Assembly (NCBI GenBank): GCA_963576785.1
Contig: OY756139.1
Span: 4,092,001 to 4,156,000, forward strand
Direction: 5' to 3'
From: Chlorophyllum brunneum
Lineage: Eukaryota; Basidiomycota; Agaricomycetes; Agaricales; Agaricaceae
DNA length: 64,000 nt
Part shown: piece by piece, positions 32,712 through 44,494 of the stretch
Layout: every line of letters starts with the position of its first letter
Numbering within the stretch: position 1 is the stretch's first letter
Made by a program: the position numbers and the translations under genes
Notes under the pieces: generated by a model
Seen by the model: only the letters and a program-made list of their open reading frames with translations
What the model was told of the DNA's origin: nothing
Databases searched by the model: none

Positions 32712-35306
32712 TCATTCAGAAGTTCCTTTTAGAAGGAAGACTGGATATATTAATATCTGCATTGGTTGAATGCTATCAGTCTTCCTATTATAGACTCTAT
32801 GCTTAAGCATAACTGTGCCAAGACCAACTGCATTAAGGTAGGGACCTTGTGCTCCTACAGTCTTAATTGGGATCGAAACTTTGAGTTCTTCGAAGTTGAT
32901 AAAGTCTTCTGCATAAGAGGTATAATGACATGATGCTCCTGAGTCTAATAACCATACATCACTATATTCTTCTAGTGGTGTTATAATTTGATCATTGCTT
33001 AACGATCGAGATCTCATTTGATCCGGTACTCTTAAATATTGATCAGGCATGCATGTTGAGAAGCAAGAAAATTGAGAAGTGTTAAAACACTTCTCATTCT
33101 TTGTTTGATGCAAAACTACATGATTATGGGATCCTAAAGATCCTGATTGTGTATCTAACTGCCTGGCCCCCAATGTCCCTTCCCCTTGCCCTTGCCCTTC
33201 TTCTTGCGAAGTCGGCCAGTTGGCATGTTGGTGACAGGACTGTGTATTAGGGTTAGTAAGAGTATCTGAGATCAAATTGATCATGTACCCAGCTCCTCCC
33301 TTCTTCTTGAAGTCACTTCCATAGTCAGTTGATGAAAGTCCAAGAGACACCTCAGATTGAGGTGCCAAAGCAAAAGGTTCAGCCTTTGGGGACTTCAGAA
33401 GGGGCCCAGAAGAGGGTCCTGTAGTGTTTGCAGGGTTCCTGGGGTCACGGATGTTATAGGCAACATCCTGAGCTAGTACCATGAGGTTGTCGACCTCCTT
33501 CTCACCTTCAAGCTGCTTGAAGGCCTCATCTACCAACACTGTAAGTGTGGCAGGTTACCTATGAGTGGTCTTGACTTTCTGAGTAAGAAAATATTTCTTA
33601 CTCTGAAAGTGCTCTGTAGGAGGGGAAGGTCTTGGAAAAGGAGGGAACTCCTTGTCGTAGGTCCTGACAGCTGGATCTGCTATTTCCTCCAGAGGAGGAA
33701 GGTAGAATGGCTGAACCTCTCCAGGTTCAAGTGAATTGCCCCAGGTGACAGAGTCTATGCTTGGAATCTTTACCACATGGTGCATTGCCAAATTGATTTT
33801 TTGTCCAAATTTGGGTAAAACCAATAAGGTATATGGCAAACCAATAGGTAAAAGGAAATTGAAGCAGATGTGAGTTGCATTAATATTGGGGTTATTATGC
33901 TTGGAGAACCATTTACTCACCCTCATGTGTCTCTCACAGGTACAACCTGGGGGGTGACTGGAAGGAACCAAAGGTGCACCAGGAGATGTCACCAATCATC
34001 CTTGTTGGGCACAGGGATAAGAGACCTAGTGCATCCTCTGATCATAGCAATTGAGGGTATGCTTCTTCACCATTTGCATGGGCAAAGGACCAGTGATGCA
34101 GTCATGCCAGATGATCACCTGTTGAATCTGCAGTGAGTTTTTGAGGAGGGCGGTGAAACATAAGTTTCATGCTTCAGCATGCACCTTTTTCTTGAGCTCA
34201 GCATGAGTATTTTTGCATGCCTGCTGGACCTTCTTGGGATTAACCCAAGTAACAGGTTTTGGTCTCTCACTCACTAAAACACAAGTGGTTGGAGGAGCGG
34301 GAGTGGGAGTAGGTCAAGGTGCATCCATGCGCCTCATTAGGTCAAAGGGGGTTATCCTTGGACCAGTGAAGTGACAGACTGCCAGTTCTGTGGCAGCAGT
34401 GAAGCCTGCCATGGCTTCCACCATGTGGGCCTGTGGTTTTCCCTTACCCTTCCTGGGCTTCTTCTTCTTCTTCTGGATGTTAATCCAGGTAGGAGTAGGT
34501 GGAGAAGGCTGAGAGGGCTGCCCACTCAGATTGGCAGGGTAGCAAGGTCCTCTCGCAGGCTGGGCCCTGGTATTGCCTCCAGGATGGAAGCAGTTCCAGG
34601 GTGGTCCTGGGCAAGTCCTGGGAAAGTTGCCCTGAGGGCGAGCTTGGTAGTTAGCAGTAGCAGTGTAAGATACTTGGTTGTTAGACATGTTGGATCTAGT
34701 TCCTTCACATCTTGACCACTCAGCATTTATAGCTTGCTGAACTGCCTCTCAGGTCATATCTACAACATTGTTATTATTTGCCAATGTTGTTTGTGCCACA
34801 GCATTCCAATCAGATGATAATGCATTCAAAGTGATCATCGCACCAAGAACTTCTGGCAACTTCACTTTAGCTGTTTCTAATTGAGAAGCCATTGTTCTCA
34901 ATTCAGCTAGATCCATTGCTGGATCTTGATTTTCAGAGATGTGTTTTCGCAGCATCCTTTGGAGGATTGAATATACCGTGGCAGGAGAAGGTGTCCCAAA
35001 GCGGGTTTTCAAGTCATTCCAAAGGAATCCAGGAGTGTCATGTCCATGGAGTAATAGGGAATCAGGTAAAGTGCCATTTATAACAGCCAATGCCTGACCT
35101 CTCAGTTGTTCTCTCCTTCTATCTTCCTCCATTAAGATGGCAGGATTTTTAGGGGAGAGATCCTGATCTGTCACAGTCCATCCTGACTGGTCGGAGCCAG
35201 TGACAGAAATGAGGGTTAAGGCATCCTGAAGCCTTCTAGACCAGAATGCATAGTTCTTAGGCCCATTGAGCTTAGGCAAACCAGAGATGATATTATTGGT
35301 AGACAT
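32712..35306 (-). pseudogene. Copia gag-protease frame with an extra internal module
   Basis: One frame runs without a shift from ATG 35306 to 32712. Stops are mainly TGA (34749-34751, 34314-34316, near 34168 and 33992), with one TAG and one TAA. The gag part is UBN2-like (LPKLNGPKNYAFWSRRLQDA, FLWNDLKTRFG, MASQLETAKVKLPEVLGAMI). The protease motif VWLLDSGASCHYTS lies near 32930-32970. Between them are about 500-600 codons, against roughly 150 in typical Copia elements. They include a CFHPGG remnant of the usual zinc-knuckle region, two TW(I/V)N...KK segments and a stretch containing GCTCERHMRVSKWFSKHNN that I do not recognise. Confidence 0.75.
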
Positions 35307-35452
35307 AATATCTTTGTCAAGAGAGTTTCTTTCTAGAAGAAAATCCTCATATTAGTAATGATCAAATGCAAGGATAACTCTGTCAGGTAAAGCCCTATTA
35401 TCCTATCTTGGTTAGAGGGGATGATAATGGTTTAACCATTGGTAAGGCTACT

Positions 35453-35465
35453 GGGGCCCATAACC
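35453..35465 (-). promoter_or_regulatory. Copia primer-binding site (internal initiator tRNA-Met)
   Basis: Directly inside the 5' LTR the minus strand reads GGTTATGGGCCCC, complementary to the anticodon stem-loop (…GGGCCCATAACC) of an initiator tRNA-Met with anticodon CAT. Drosophila copia is known to prime from the same internal tRNA half. Confidence 0.75.
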
Positions 35466-36036
35466 TGTTGAGGAAACAACCATAATGAGTTGTTGCTGGG
35501 GGCAGCAGTAAACACAGTGGGAGAGAATGTAGAGTCTACTCACCAAGATAATAAGCTTCTATCTGATACCTATAGAAAGGTAATTCAGATAGACAGATAT
35601 TATTTATGAAGTGGTTGGTGTCAGAGGTAGATAAGTCAAAGTCAAGGAGATCAAGACTTGTGTTGTACTCAAGAAGATAAGCAATGATGAAGAAGTTGTT
35701 TGATTGAACAAGATGCAGAACTAGGTCTGCTACATGGGGTTTATATACATGTTAGAGCATAGACAAGTTATACTACATAAAATACTAGGAATACATAGAA
35801 TGTTCCTTATGACTCCCATTAACTATGGTGTAGTGCCTGCGGAGTACTGTGGAATGTATTATACTAGTCATTGGTACTATGTAGAATAATCTATCAAGTA
35901 CTTATGACTCTCATTGTATGCAGAGCAACTCATTGGAAGTTACTATGGATTGAAGTTACTGGAAAGTAACAGATCAGTCTATTATTATCATAATGACTTC
36001 ATAGTCTATTTCTAGAGTATGTCCGAAACTTCAACA
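35466..36036 (-). repeat. 5' LTR of the Copia element
   Basis: 571 bp, TGTTGAGG...TTCAACA on the plus strand. It abuts Ty3 family C DNA at 36037. Confidence 0.92.
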
Positions 36037-36230
36037 ATTTATACTAACTACTTCTTTTCTATAAATACTACAGAGTATAGATAATGAGACTGGAACAAGT
36101 TTCACATTGTGAAACTGATAGATATGAAACATAAGACAAAATACTACTAAAGATAGACATGAAACTGATAAAGGTGAAATGACTAAATATAGAGCAAAGT
36201 AAAACTGATGAAGGTGAAACAGATGGGTGC

Positions 36231-38307
36231 TTACTTGTCCTCAGAGATCTTGGATGACAATAATGGAGATTCATTGGAACAGCTGCAGTTACAAGACCTG
36301 CAGGACAAGGTGGTAGAGGGTGATGATGACAACAGTAGTGATAGAAGAACTGCATCCATAGGATGATCAGAGTTGGATGATAAGGATGATGTTGATACAA
36401 TTGGTTCTTCAGAGAGATAAGACTTGGGCAACTTGACAAAGGCTCAAGTAGATCACAATAGTGGATGGGGAGAGTCGTTGCTGTTACTACTGGATACAGC
36501 AGGTTCATTGTCTGGTAATAAGTCCCTAGGTCACATTTCTATACAATAGATTCCATTGGTGACTTGTTGGTAAATGAGCACTTCAAGTGCTGGACCACAA
36601 GTGTACATGTAGAGGTGGATGTACTGCATAGTTTCTTTGGTAGTCAGTCATGCTTTCCAACTGTTATTCCAGGTGCCATAGAGGTTGTTCTCGATGGTGC
36701 ATAAGTAGAGTCCATTGGTGTCACATACATGTAAGTATGGTGCGTATTTCCAGGCTAGTCAAAGTAGAGAGTCGATGATAGCATCATTGGATTGTGGTGG
36801 TAGGACAAGTGGTATTGCTTCTGGGAACTTGTTATAACCTCTGATATAGGTTTGAGGTCCAGACATAACATTATTCCCTTTGTTAGTAATAAATTCCATT
36901 TTGTTACATTCAATCTTGGGTGGTCAGTAGTAAGGACTGTCCTCAGGGAGTTCTTTTACTCCATATAGTTCATCGGGTCAGTATCTAATGTGATTGGCCA
37001 CTTCCAATATCTGAGAAGGGATCCTTGTAATAGCCTTCATCCTGGTAGGGTGGTAAGGTCAAGGTGGTAGATGGTAGAGAGAGCAAGATGCTGTTTTGGG
37101 TCCTGGTAGTGGCAGTTCTGGAGTACCAGTGTCCATTGGGGTTGGGAGGCCTGAGCCTAATAGTACAATAGCTTCGAGTATTTGCTCCATTTCTGGAACT
37201 GTGAACACAGCTGATGACCTCATTGAGTTGATTGTATAGTTCTTGCATGTTAGGATCCAGTCGTTGGGTTTGATAAGCCAGAGTGGTAGTTTGGCTATAT
37301 CATTGATCATAGTTGGGTCAGCTTTGTAGTACAAGTTGAGTATTTCGAGGTTGGGTGCTTCATATGGGCTGTCTATGAACTTGTGGAGTTGGGTTAATTG
37401 TTGCTGCAGTATAGGAAATCTGGCAGGGTCTTTTGTTTTCATGGTCATGATATCAGTGACAATCTTGGATAGCCCAGTAATAGTTGAGTGGAACTGCAGG
37501 TGGTTCATGCTCATATCAAGGTAGGTCATGATGTGCAGGGTGGCCTTGGACAGGCACAGGTTTGACAAGTCTATGCTCCATTTGGGCATCAGTCTGAACC
37601 AGAGTTGATTGATGAGTTAGATTGCCATCGTTAGTGGCATCATGGAAAGGAAGGCCTCGAGGGATTCTTAATGTGGGATATATGGGGCAAGACTCTGGTG
37701 GGGGTTCTTGAGGCTGGTTATTGTTTCGAGTGGGTAGTTGGGGAACATTAGGAGTTGATAAAGGGCTACCTTGGCCATGTGCACTAAGGGTAGTGCTAAT
37801 TGAGTAACAGAGAAGTCAATAGGAGTGTTGGATGCATTGCAAATCCTCACATACTCCATTGGGTAGAGTGCGGCTAGTAAGAACATTGTAGCTTTGCTGT
37901 ATGGCATAGGTGTATTGACTAAGCATTCACATATTATGAAGGCAAGCAGCAAGCAAATTCCTGTATTCATTGCAATGGGCAATAGATGTGTTATCCCCTC
38001 ATAGATTAGGGTAGCAATCAGATAGTCATCTTTTGATAGTGTTTCAAAGTTGTAGGCAGGCAGTGTCACATGCAGATTTGATATCAAGTAGGGGAGGGAT
38101 GGTATGCAGCTGTAATCCAATGGGCTGGATAAATTCCTCATTGTTGAGGGTGATGGAATACTTGGGCAATGAGTGAAGGATATCATCAAGGTCTGGCAAT
38201 ACAGGCAGTCCATTGATGATATTGGCAGTGATTTCAGTGGTATTAATAACAGTAGCTGTGGTGGCTGGTGCTGAGGCTGGGCAAGTATTGGAAGCATTGA
38301 GAGACAT
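36231..38307 (-). pseudogene. ORF3 of element C, about 690 codons
   Basis: Starts at ATG 38307, 12 nt (38308-38314) or less past the pol stop (38315-38317), and continues to a TAA at 36231. There is one frameshift near 38050 and about ten stops, mostly TGA. It begins MSLNASNTCPASAPATTAT. It has a hydrophobic stretch (NTGICLLLAFIICECLV), helical segments, a Pro-rich part, a block PLVLPPQSNDAIIDSLL followed by TCGPALEVLIYQQVTNGIYC, and a Ser-rich acidic end (SYLSEEPIVSTSSLSSNSD). I do not recognise a family. It occupies the same place as ORF3 in B and D but shows no clear sequence match to it. The 36267-36867 part recurs at 53664-54252. Confidence 0.7.
36267..36867. repeat. Segment Y of element C, also present at 53664-54252
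   Basis: About 600 bp of the ORF3 3' part, repeated in direct orientation at 53664-54252 with about 95% or better similarity by eye and one small deletion. The adjoining segment X (36151-36269) is present beside it there too, but inverted. Confidence 0.9.
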
Positions 38308-38633
38308 GGGGAGTTCAGATATTGTGAGCTCTTTTATAGGTCTTGAGTATGTTCTTCATGTTTTGGAGGTTTGATACAGGTTTCTATGAATTTTCGGAAG
38401 TGTGGTAGCCTTTCCACTTGATTAGGTATCTGAAACAATTATTTATCCTTTTATGGTGAAGAATGGCCTCGACTTTGTATTCTTCTTGACCACCAACAAG
38501 GAGAGGGAGGGGTTGAGACATGTGTCATCCATAGATTATGTTTTTGATTGCAGGGGTAAGGAGGGAGGCATGAAACTTGTTGTAGATCTTCCATGTTTCA
38601 GGTAATTTTAGCTGAAACACAACAGGTGAGATC

Positions 38634-40314
38634 TTTTTTATTTTATTTTATTTTTTAAATCAACAATTTATATAGTGGTGCTTGAATGCAGTCTGCATGT
38701 ACATACAAACAAAGGTAGAATGTACAGAATGTTTGGAGCAAGGAAAGTAAACTAAAAGTACACTAACCCCACGAGACTTGACACCATCTAGTGCATACAC
38801 TAGAGAGAGATTTGGTACCTAAGTTGAATAGTGGGAAAAAGATAAAGAAGGAATTTGGGAGAGAGAGAGTGAGAGAGAGAAATTGATAGAAAGGAAACTA
38901 TCAACTTGCAAACACAAGAGGGAACAACAAACAGTACTAGTGTGTGGAGGGGCATTTACCTAGACACCATGGGAAAGATGGATGTTGAATGAAAGCTACA
39001 TTAAAATAGTAGACGAGCGAGGAAGGGAGAAATAGAGAAGTTGAAGTCCATAACCAGGAAAGCACAAGAAAATTTTAAAAAGAAGAAAGGACTCACACGG
39101 GTGCAGACCTGAACCTCTGATGGGCTTGACAATGATGTAACAGGGGTATTGAACTGGCATGGATATGAAGGTGGTCAGGTTCCAGTGGGAAACTGAATGC
39201 AGTAGGATTGCGATGTAGGAAGTTGACAAACTTCTTGATGTTGTTGATGCCATAGTAATGGTCAAAGTACTGACACCGATAGAGGATATGCAACCTGGTC
39301 TAAACCAGTTGATTGCTGCAGTGGTGGCAAGATAAGTCCTCAGTAGGGAAGAACCTAAGGTAGTATTCTCCAATCGGGGCATGGCATAGGTATGACAAGC
39401 TCTTGCAAAGAGCTGGAGCTGGTATCTGCATTCTCTTATCCAAGGGCCAGAGTTGATATGTGTTGGTAAAGCAGAGGCCCCATTTGCTCACACTGGAAGG
39501 TGGAAGAAGGAGCTACCACTGTATTTTTTGAACCCAAACATGGTCTGTCATGTGTGAATGGCACATTTGGTGGACTTCTTATGTAGATAGGCAACAAAGT
39601 TAGGGATATGGTGATTTCAACCCTGGTTGGGCCAGGCAACTGTTTGAATCCAGTCATGTGTGGCTTGCTGGATCCCGTATTTGCACTTAGATGGAGTGTG
39701 ATAGAACAAAAGGTGGTGTCAGTCGGATTTGTTGAACCAAGCCAGAAGCACCTTCAAAGTGAGGATGGACTGTCATTAGCAGGAGTGTGGTGAACAGTTG
39801 AGTAAAAGCCTAGAGGCTGTGAGGGAGTCAGTGAACACATGGATATGCTCAACCTGGTCATAGTCATTGGTGGCAAGTACCTTGGTAATTCCCAGGTATT
39901 GCACCACTAGTTCAGTGTCAGTAGACATTGTTCCTCCAAGCCTCTTCATGATAGAGTTTCCTCTGTCTAAGTGTTGAATAGTAGCTGCCACTGTGAATTG
40001 GCCAGCAAGCAGGTTGGGGTTGGAGTGGACTGAGCCGTCCGTGCCTATGATAATGGATTTGAAGTCTATCGTTGCTTTCATTGTTACATCATCCCAAAGC
40101 ATCATTGAGAGGTGGTGATCATCCCGGTTGAATCCTATAAATGATACATTAGTAGGGAAGCAGTCAAGTAACCTATGTCTGGGCCAGAGAGTTTTGGAAA
40201 CAGAATTGAAAGATTCTACATAACAAGTCTCGGGGGTGGGGCACGAAATGTCCATTACAGCTCCAAGTGTCTTCTTCTTCTGAATCTCCATGAAATTCTT
40301 GATATGAAGTCGGT
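38634..40314 (-). mobile_element. 5'-truncated LINE inserted in element C pol
   Basis: 3' 1.7 kb of the same LINE family (RNase H and zinc motif of ORF2 plus 3' UTR) with a TAAAA-type A tail at the left end. It starts abruptly at about 40314, as expected for incomplete reverse transcription. Flanks share an imperfect GGTGAG/AGAT/TTT duplication, and the host reading (KKIS) resumes on both sides. Confidence 0.88.
39093..40314 (-). pseudogene. LINE ORF2 C-terminal fragment (RNase H, zinc motif)
   Basis: RNase H signatures IIIGTDGSVHSNPN, DTELVVQYLGI and HVFTDSLTASRLLL (39776-40291), then the tail with CHHC...HILYRC type residues near 39290, ending QRFRSAPV at 39093. No endonuclease or RT remains. 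Confidence 0.88.
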
Positions 40315-43300
40315 GAGTGAGATTTTCTTGATGATTGTGAAAGGTTCTTCCCTTCTTTGGGTAATTTTCCTATTTGTAAAGTTTATTGGTAGGTGTTTGT
40401 TTTCTAGCCAAACTTTATCCCCTTCATTAAAGTTTGGTAACCTATAATTCACAGTTCATTTGGCCATGATTTCACAGGCATGGTTGTGTGCTTCAAAGGC
40501 TCAATGTCAAGCATCAGATAGTTTCTTGAGGTAATCCTCAGTGGCAGGGACATTTGTTGGTTCCAGAGTAGTGGGGAATGCTTTTGGTGCATAGCCATAG
40601 AGTAGCTGGAAAGGTGACTCTTTTTGTCTAGCATGGGGGTGATTGTTATGAGCAAATTCATAGAGTGAGAGGAACTTTGCCCAATCATTTGGTTGAGTTG
40701 AAGTGGCAAGTGCTAAATATAGCTCAATTTCCTGATTGATCCATTTGGTTAATCTGTCAGTTTGTGGGTAATAGGCTGTTGAATAGGCAGGGTTGATGTT
40801 AAGTAGTTTATAGAATTCTTGCATCACTTTGACAGTAAATCGCAGATCTTGGTCAGAGATGATCTTGTCAGGTATGCCATATTTGGCAAAGAGGTGGTCA
40901 ACCAATAGCTGTGCAATCTGTTGTGCATCAGTATTTTTGGTAGTTGGCACTAGAATTATCCCCTTTGATAATTCATGGTCCACTATGGATAAAATACAAT
41001 CATATCCTTGGGACAGGGAGAGATCAGTGATAAGGTCCATTGATATCTGGGAAAATGGATGGGTTGACTTGGGTGCAGGAATAGGTTGTAGTGGTGGCTT
41101 TGTTGGATGATGGTTAATCTTGAATTGTTGGCACTTTGGACATCTAGTGACATATTTGCGGACATAGTCCTTGATTCCTGGCCAATAGGCATAATCCAAT
41201 ATCTTGGATAGGGTAGCTGCTGCTCCTGGATGGAGGTTTGGTAAGGTGTCGTGGGCATGTTCAGTGATTTGGTATTTTAATCCAGAGTCATTTGGAATAA
41301 TGACTTGGTTGGCATTGTGTGGGAGATTACTATCAGGTGTCTCATCAAGATCAGAGTCAATCATATCATGGTGTTGACATACTTTGTCAAGATTAGCCTT
41401 AGTGAGGAGGTGTACTATGGCACTGTCGAATACAGTCACTTCCTGGTTGTCTTTGTCATCAGGAGTGTGGTCAGGTCATTGTGATAATGCATTGGCTGGA
41501 CCATTCTTTCGGCTAGGTATATGCTTAACCTTTAGTTGAGGTTTGAAGCATTCCATATAGGCTGCCCATCGGGCTTGACGTTGATTAAGGGTCTGGGGTT
41601 CCTTGAATCAGGATAAGTTCTTGTGATTGCTCCATATGAATTCATGTTTGGCTCCTTCCAAATGGTGGTGCCATTTTTTTAAGGCTCATATGATAGCTAG
41701 CCATTCTTACTCTGAGCAGTAGTAGTTTCATTCTGTCAAGTTGAATGCTCTGGAGATAAAGGCAATTGGGTGCTTTACTCCATTATCATTATGTTGGGTA
41801 AGGATGGCTCCTGAGGCATATACAGAAGTGTTGGTTTTGATTTCGAAAGGTTTGTCAGGATCTGGCACAATCAAGATAGGCTTCTCCATGAAGCATTTCT
41901 GAAGGTGGTTTAGTGCTCATTGGTCCAATGGAATTTAATGTTTTTGGACATGAGAGAGTTTAGTAGTATGGCATGTTGTGCATAATTCTTGATGAATCTT
42001 CTGTAGAAGTTACAGAATCCAATAAATTTTCACATATTGTAGGTCATTTTGGGTATTGGCCAATTCTTGATTCCTTCAAGTTTGGCTGCATCCATTTCAA
42101 TGGATGATGGGGAGATTATAGCACCAAGGTACTCAAGGCATTGTTTCTTGAATTCATATTTCTTGGGTTTGAGAAATAGATCATGTTCTCAAAGTAGTTT
42201 TAATACTTCACAGGTAAGGTGTTGGAGTTCTTCTTGTGTTTTGGCATGTATGAGAATATCATCCATGTATACAAGGACTCCTTTGTCAATCAGGGGGTGG
42301 AATATGTGGTCCATCATGGATTAGAAAGTGGCTGGGGAGTTGCACATCCCAAAGAACATCATAGTTGGCTCGTATAGGCCTTTTGGTGTTCTGAATGCAG
42401 CTTTTCATTCATTGTCTTTTTGGATACAGATATTGTTGTATCTGGCACATACATCAAGTTTGGTAAACCAATTTGATCCTTTAAGTTTGTCAAGTAGTGA
42501 TGAAATGAGTGGGATTGGGTATACATTCTTGATGGTGTGACTATTGAGATATCAATAGTCTTGACATGGGTGGAGTTTTCCATCTTTCTTTCTTACAAAG
42601 AAGAAAGGTGAGGTCAGAGGTGATTTCAATCATCAAATATATCCCTTGGCTAGGTTCTTCTCAATGAATTTATCAAGTTCATTGGTCTCCTGGGGTAATA
42701 GTTGATAAGCAGGTCCAGCTTTTGGTTCAAAAGATTCTTTCATCTTGATTTTGTGATCCCATGGTCAAGTGGGTAGGTATCATGAAGCAGCTTGTTCACT
42801 GAATATATTGAGGTAGTCATGAAAATCGGCTGGTACAATTTTCAGAGGGTCAGTTTCTTTCTTCTCTCCATATTACTGGGCAATAAACTGGGAGGCATTG
42901 GCTTTGAAGTTTATTTCTTCAAATGTGGCAGGTTCAAGATAGATGTGGTTCACTTGTTCAGCTTCATTTGCACTGTCATCCATAGAGGTGACAAGGCAGT
43001 TGAGCTGGGGGTTGTCGATAAATGGGGTTCTCCATTTCATAGTTTTCCTTGACCAATCGACTTCTGGGTTGAATTGTAATAGCCAGGGCATTCCTAAGAT
43101 TAGGTGTGGCATTCCTAGTCCAATGATTCTTGGTTTTAGAATCATTTGTTGTCTGTCTATGGTAAGTCTAAGGACAGCATCATAGGTAGCTTGTCCTTGT
43201 CCATTGGTGGTTCCATCAGTATTAAGGATGGTGACTGGTGTGTCAAGTGGACAGGTTGGTAGGTTCCATCATTCTATAAGAGATGGGTCAATGTAATTTC

Positions 43301-43531
43301 CAGCTGCTCCTGAATCTAGGAGAGCAAGGTGTTCAGTAGTTGTGTTAGGTAAGTGGATGGTAGTTGGAACATAGATAGTATTGTTCTTTGGAACAATGTT
43401 GATGGTGGTGATTTGTTCAGTGTCAGGTTTGCAAGGTGGCTTAGGTCAGGGGTAGTCATCATGTTGTGGCATTGAATAAGAAATATGTGGTTTCTTTATA
43501 GCTTGAGATCTAGATGCAGTAGCTAGTCTCT

Positions 43532-44411
43532 TTAGACAAAAGACTTAATTAGGTCTTTGTCGGGATGACCATCTGCAATGTTGAAAAGTTCTTCTATTTC
43601 TTTATCAGAGGTGTCTTCCATTATATTCACAATTTGGGTAGACTTGAATTGTCACTTGCTTCGGTCAAAGCATTTGGACTTATAAGCAGTATTCTTTGAT
43701 ATACTAGCATAGTTCTTTCCATGGCTTTGTTGCAGGCAATTTCTGGAGAAATGTCTAGCAGATTTGCATGTAAAACATTTTTGTTTGTTGTATAACTTCC
43801 AGAGTTTGGGTGATAAGATAGCATTGAGTTGGGCTGTGGCAAGTTTTGTGGTCATGCAGGCAACTTGCTGGGTAGTTGCATTCGAATATTCATCATTGTC
43901 TAATGATGTTTCTTCCTCAGATTCTTCTCCTTCTTTGTCAGATCCTTCTCCTATTGGGTAAAGATTATTGAGCTGCTGCTCAGGGATGTGGTCAACGTCC
44001 ATGGGACCATAGACTGGGGGGTTACTGCTTCTTTAAGTCAGCTGGTAAGATCTTGCATAAGACATTAAACTTGATGCTTTTGGAGTGTGATATTTTGAGT
44101 GATGGGAGGTATGTTGTACTGAGTAAACATGTCCTGTTGAGCTAAAATTCTGTTGTAGGTGTGCCATTGTTGCTGCATGTCATGCGGCTGTGTACCAAGC
44201 ATTGATGTCATTCAGGGCAGGGTTCTGACTGTAGACAAGCCTTTTGTAATACAGATCTAGTCCTTTAATGAAGAATATGATTTTGGTCTCTGCGTAGGTG
44301 ATTTTAGCTCAGGTACACATATTCTTGAATTGCTCAACATAGACTGCAGCAGGTTATCCATTCTGGGTGACATTAGATAGTTGATCGATGGTGACGAGAG
44401 TGTTGTTTGTG
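43532..44411 (-). pseudogene. gag C-terminal part of element C, left copy
   Basis: Mirror of 61329-62208. It contains GPMDVDHIPEQQLNNLYPIG, an acidic stretch, and one CCHC knuckle, KCFTCKSARHFSRNC. Stops are TGA or TAA. The N-terminal gag half is absent on this side. Confidence 0.88.
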
Positions 44412-44494
44412 CATCCCTTCTTTGACTTGTACCACCACCATCAATTTGCAAAAGTCGATTTTAAGGTACTAGTCTACAGTACAGAGGATATACA

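Larger units (their letters stand above)
28774..36036 (-). mobile_element. Copia LTR retrotransposon, complete but decayed
   Basis: LTRs 28774-29346 (573 bp) and 35466-36036 (571 bp) with TGTTGA...TCAACA ends surround a 6.1 kb interior in Copia order: gag, protease, integrase, RT, RNase H on the minus strand. Flanking 5-mers (GATTC on the left, ATTTA on the right) do not match, so there is no target duplication, suggesting rearrangement or recombination with another copy. The interior carries an unusually long stretch between gag and protease. Multiple stops. Confidence 0.92.
38315..43531 (-). pseudogene. pol of element C, left copy
   Basis: Protease (HLALLDSGAAGNYID, mirror of 62410), RT with PFFFVRKKDGKLHPC and VYMDDILIH (about 42260), RNase H, integrase (CQHHDMIDSDLDET region; HHCC CPKCQQFKINHH; SMDLITDLSLSQG; KIISDQDLRFT; YYPQTDRLTKWINQEI; 40507-41439), then GPY/F and chromodomain (PETWKIYNKFHASLLTP, EYKVEAILHHKRINN, YLIKWKGYH; 38380-38630). 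Stops sit where related elements have Arg or Gln, e.g. TGA in CQDY*YLN. A 5'-truncated LINE (38634-40314) splits it after the integrase core. Confidence 0.9.
36110..44411 (-). mobile_element. Ty3 retrotransposon C, left copy
   Basis: Second Ty3 chromovirus family, minus strand: gag C-terminal part (from 44411), pol (split by a LINE), chromodomain, a long ORF3, then a 3' non-coding region with repeats of a GAAACTGATRAAGGTGAAAY unit (about 36110-36220). The 3' LTR boundary could not be fixed. The 5' end (gag N-terminus and LTR) is missing because a LINE begins at 44412 and the arm ends at 48635. The part from 41740 upward is duplicated as the right arm. Confidence 0.85.

Noticed and set aside
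36110..36230. GAAACTGATRAAGGTGAAAY repeats as a CRISPR-like or regulatory array
   Set aside because: Only three or four imperfect units, in the 3' non-coding part of a Ty3 element; most likely LTR-internal repeats.
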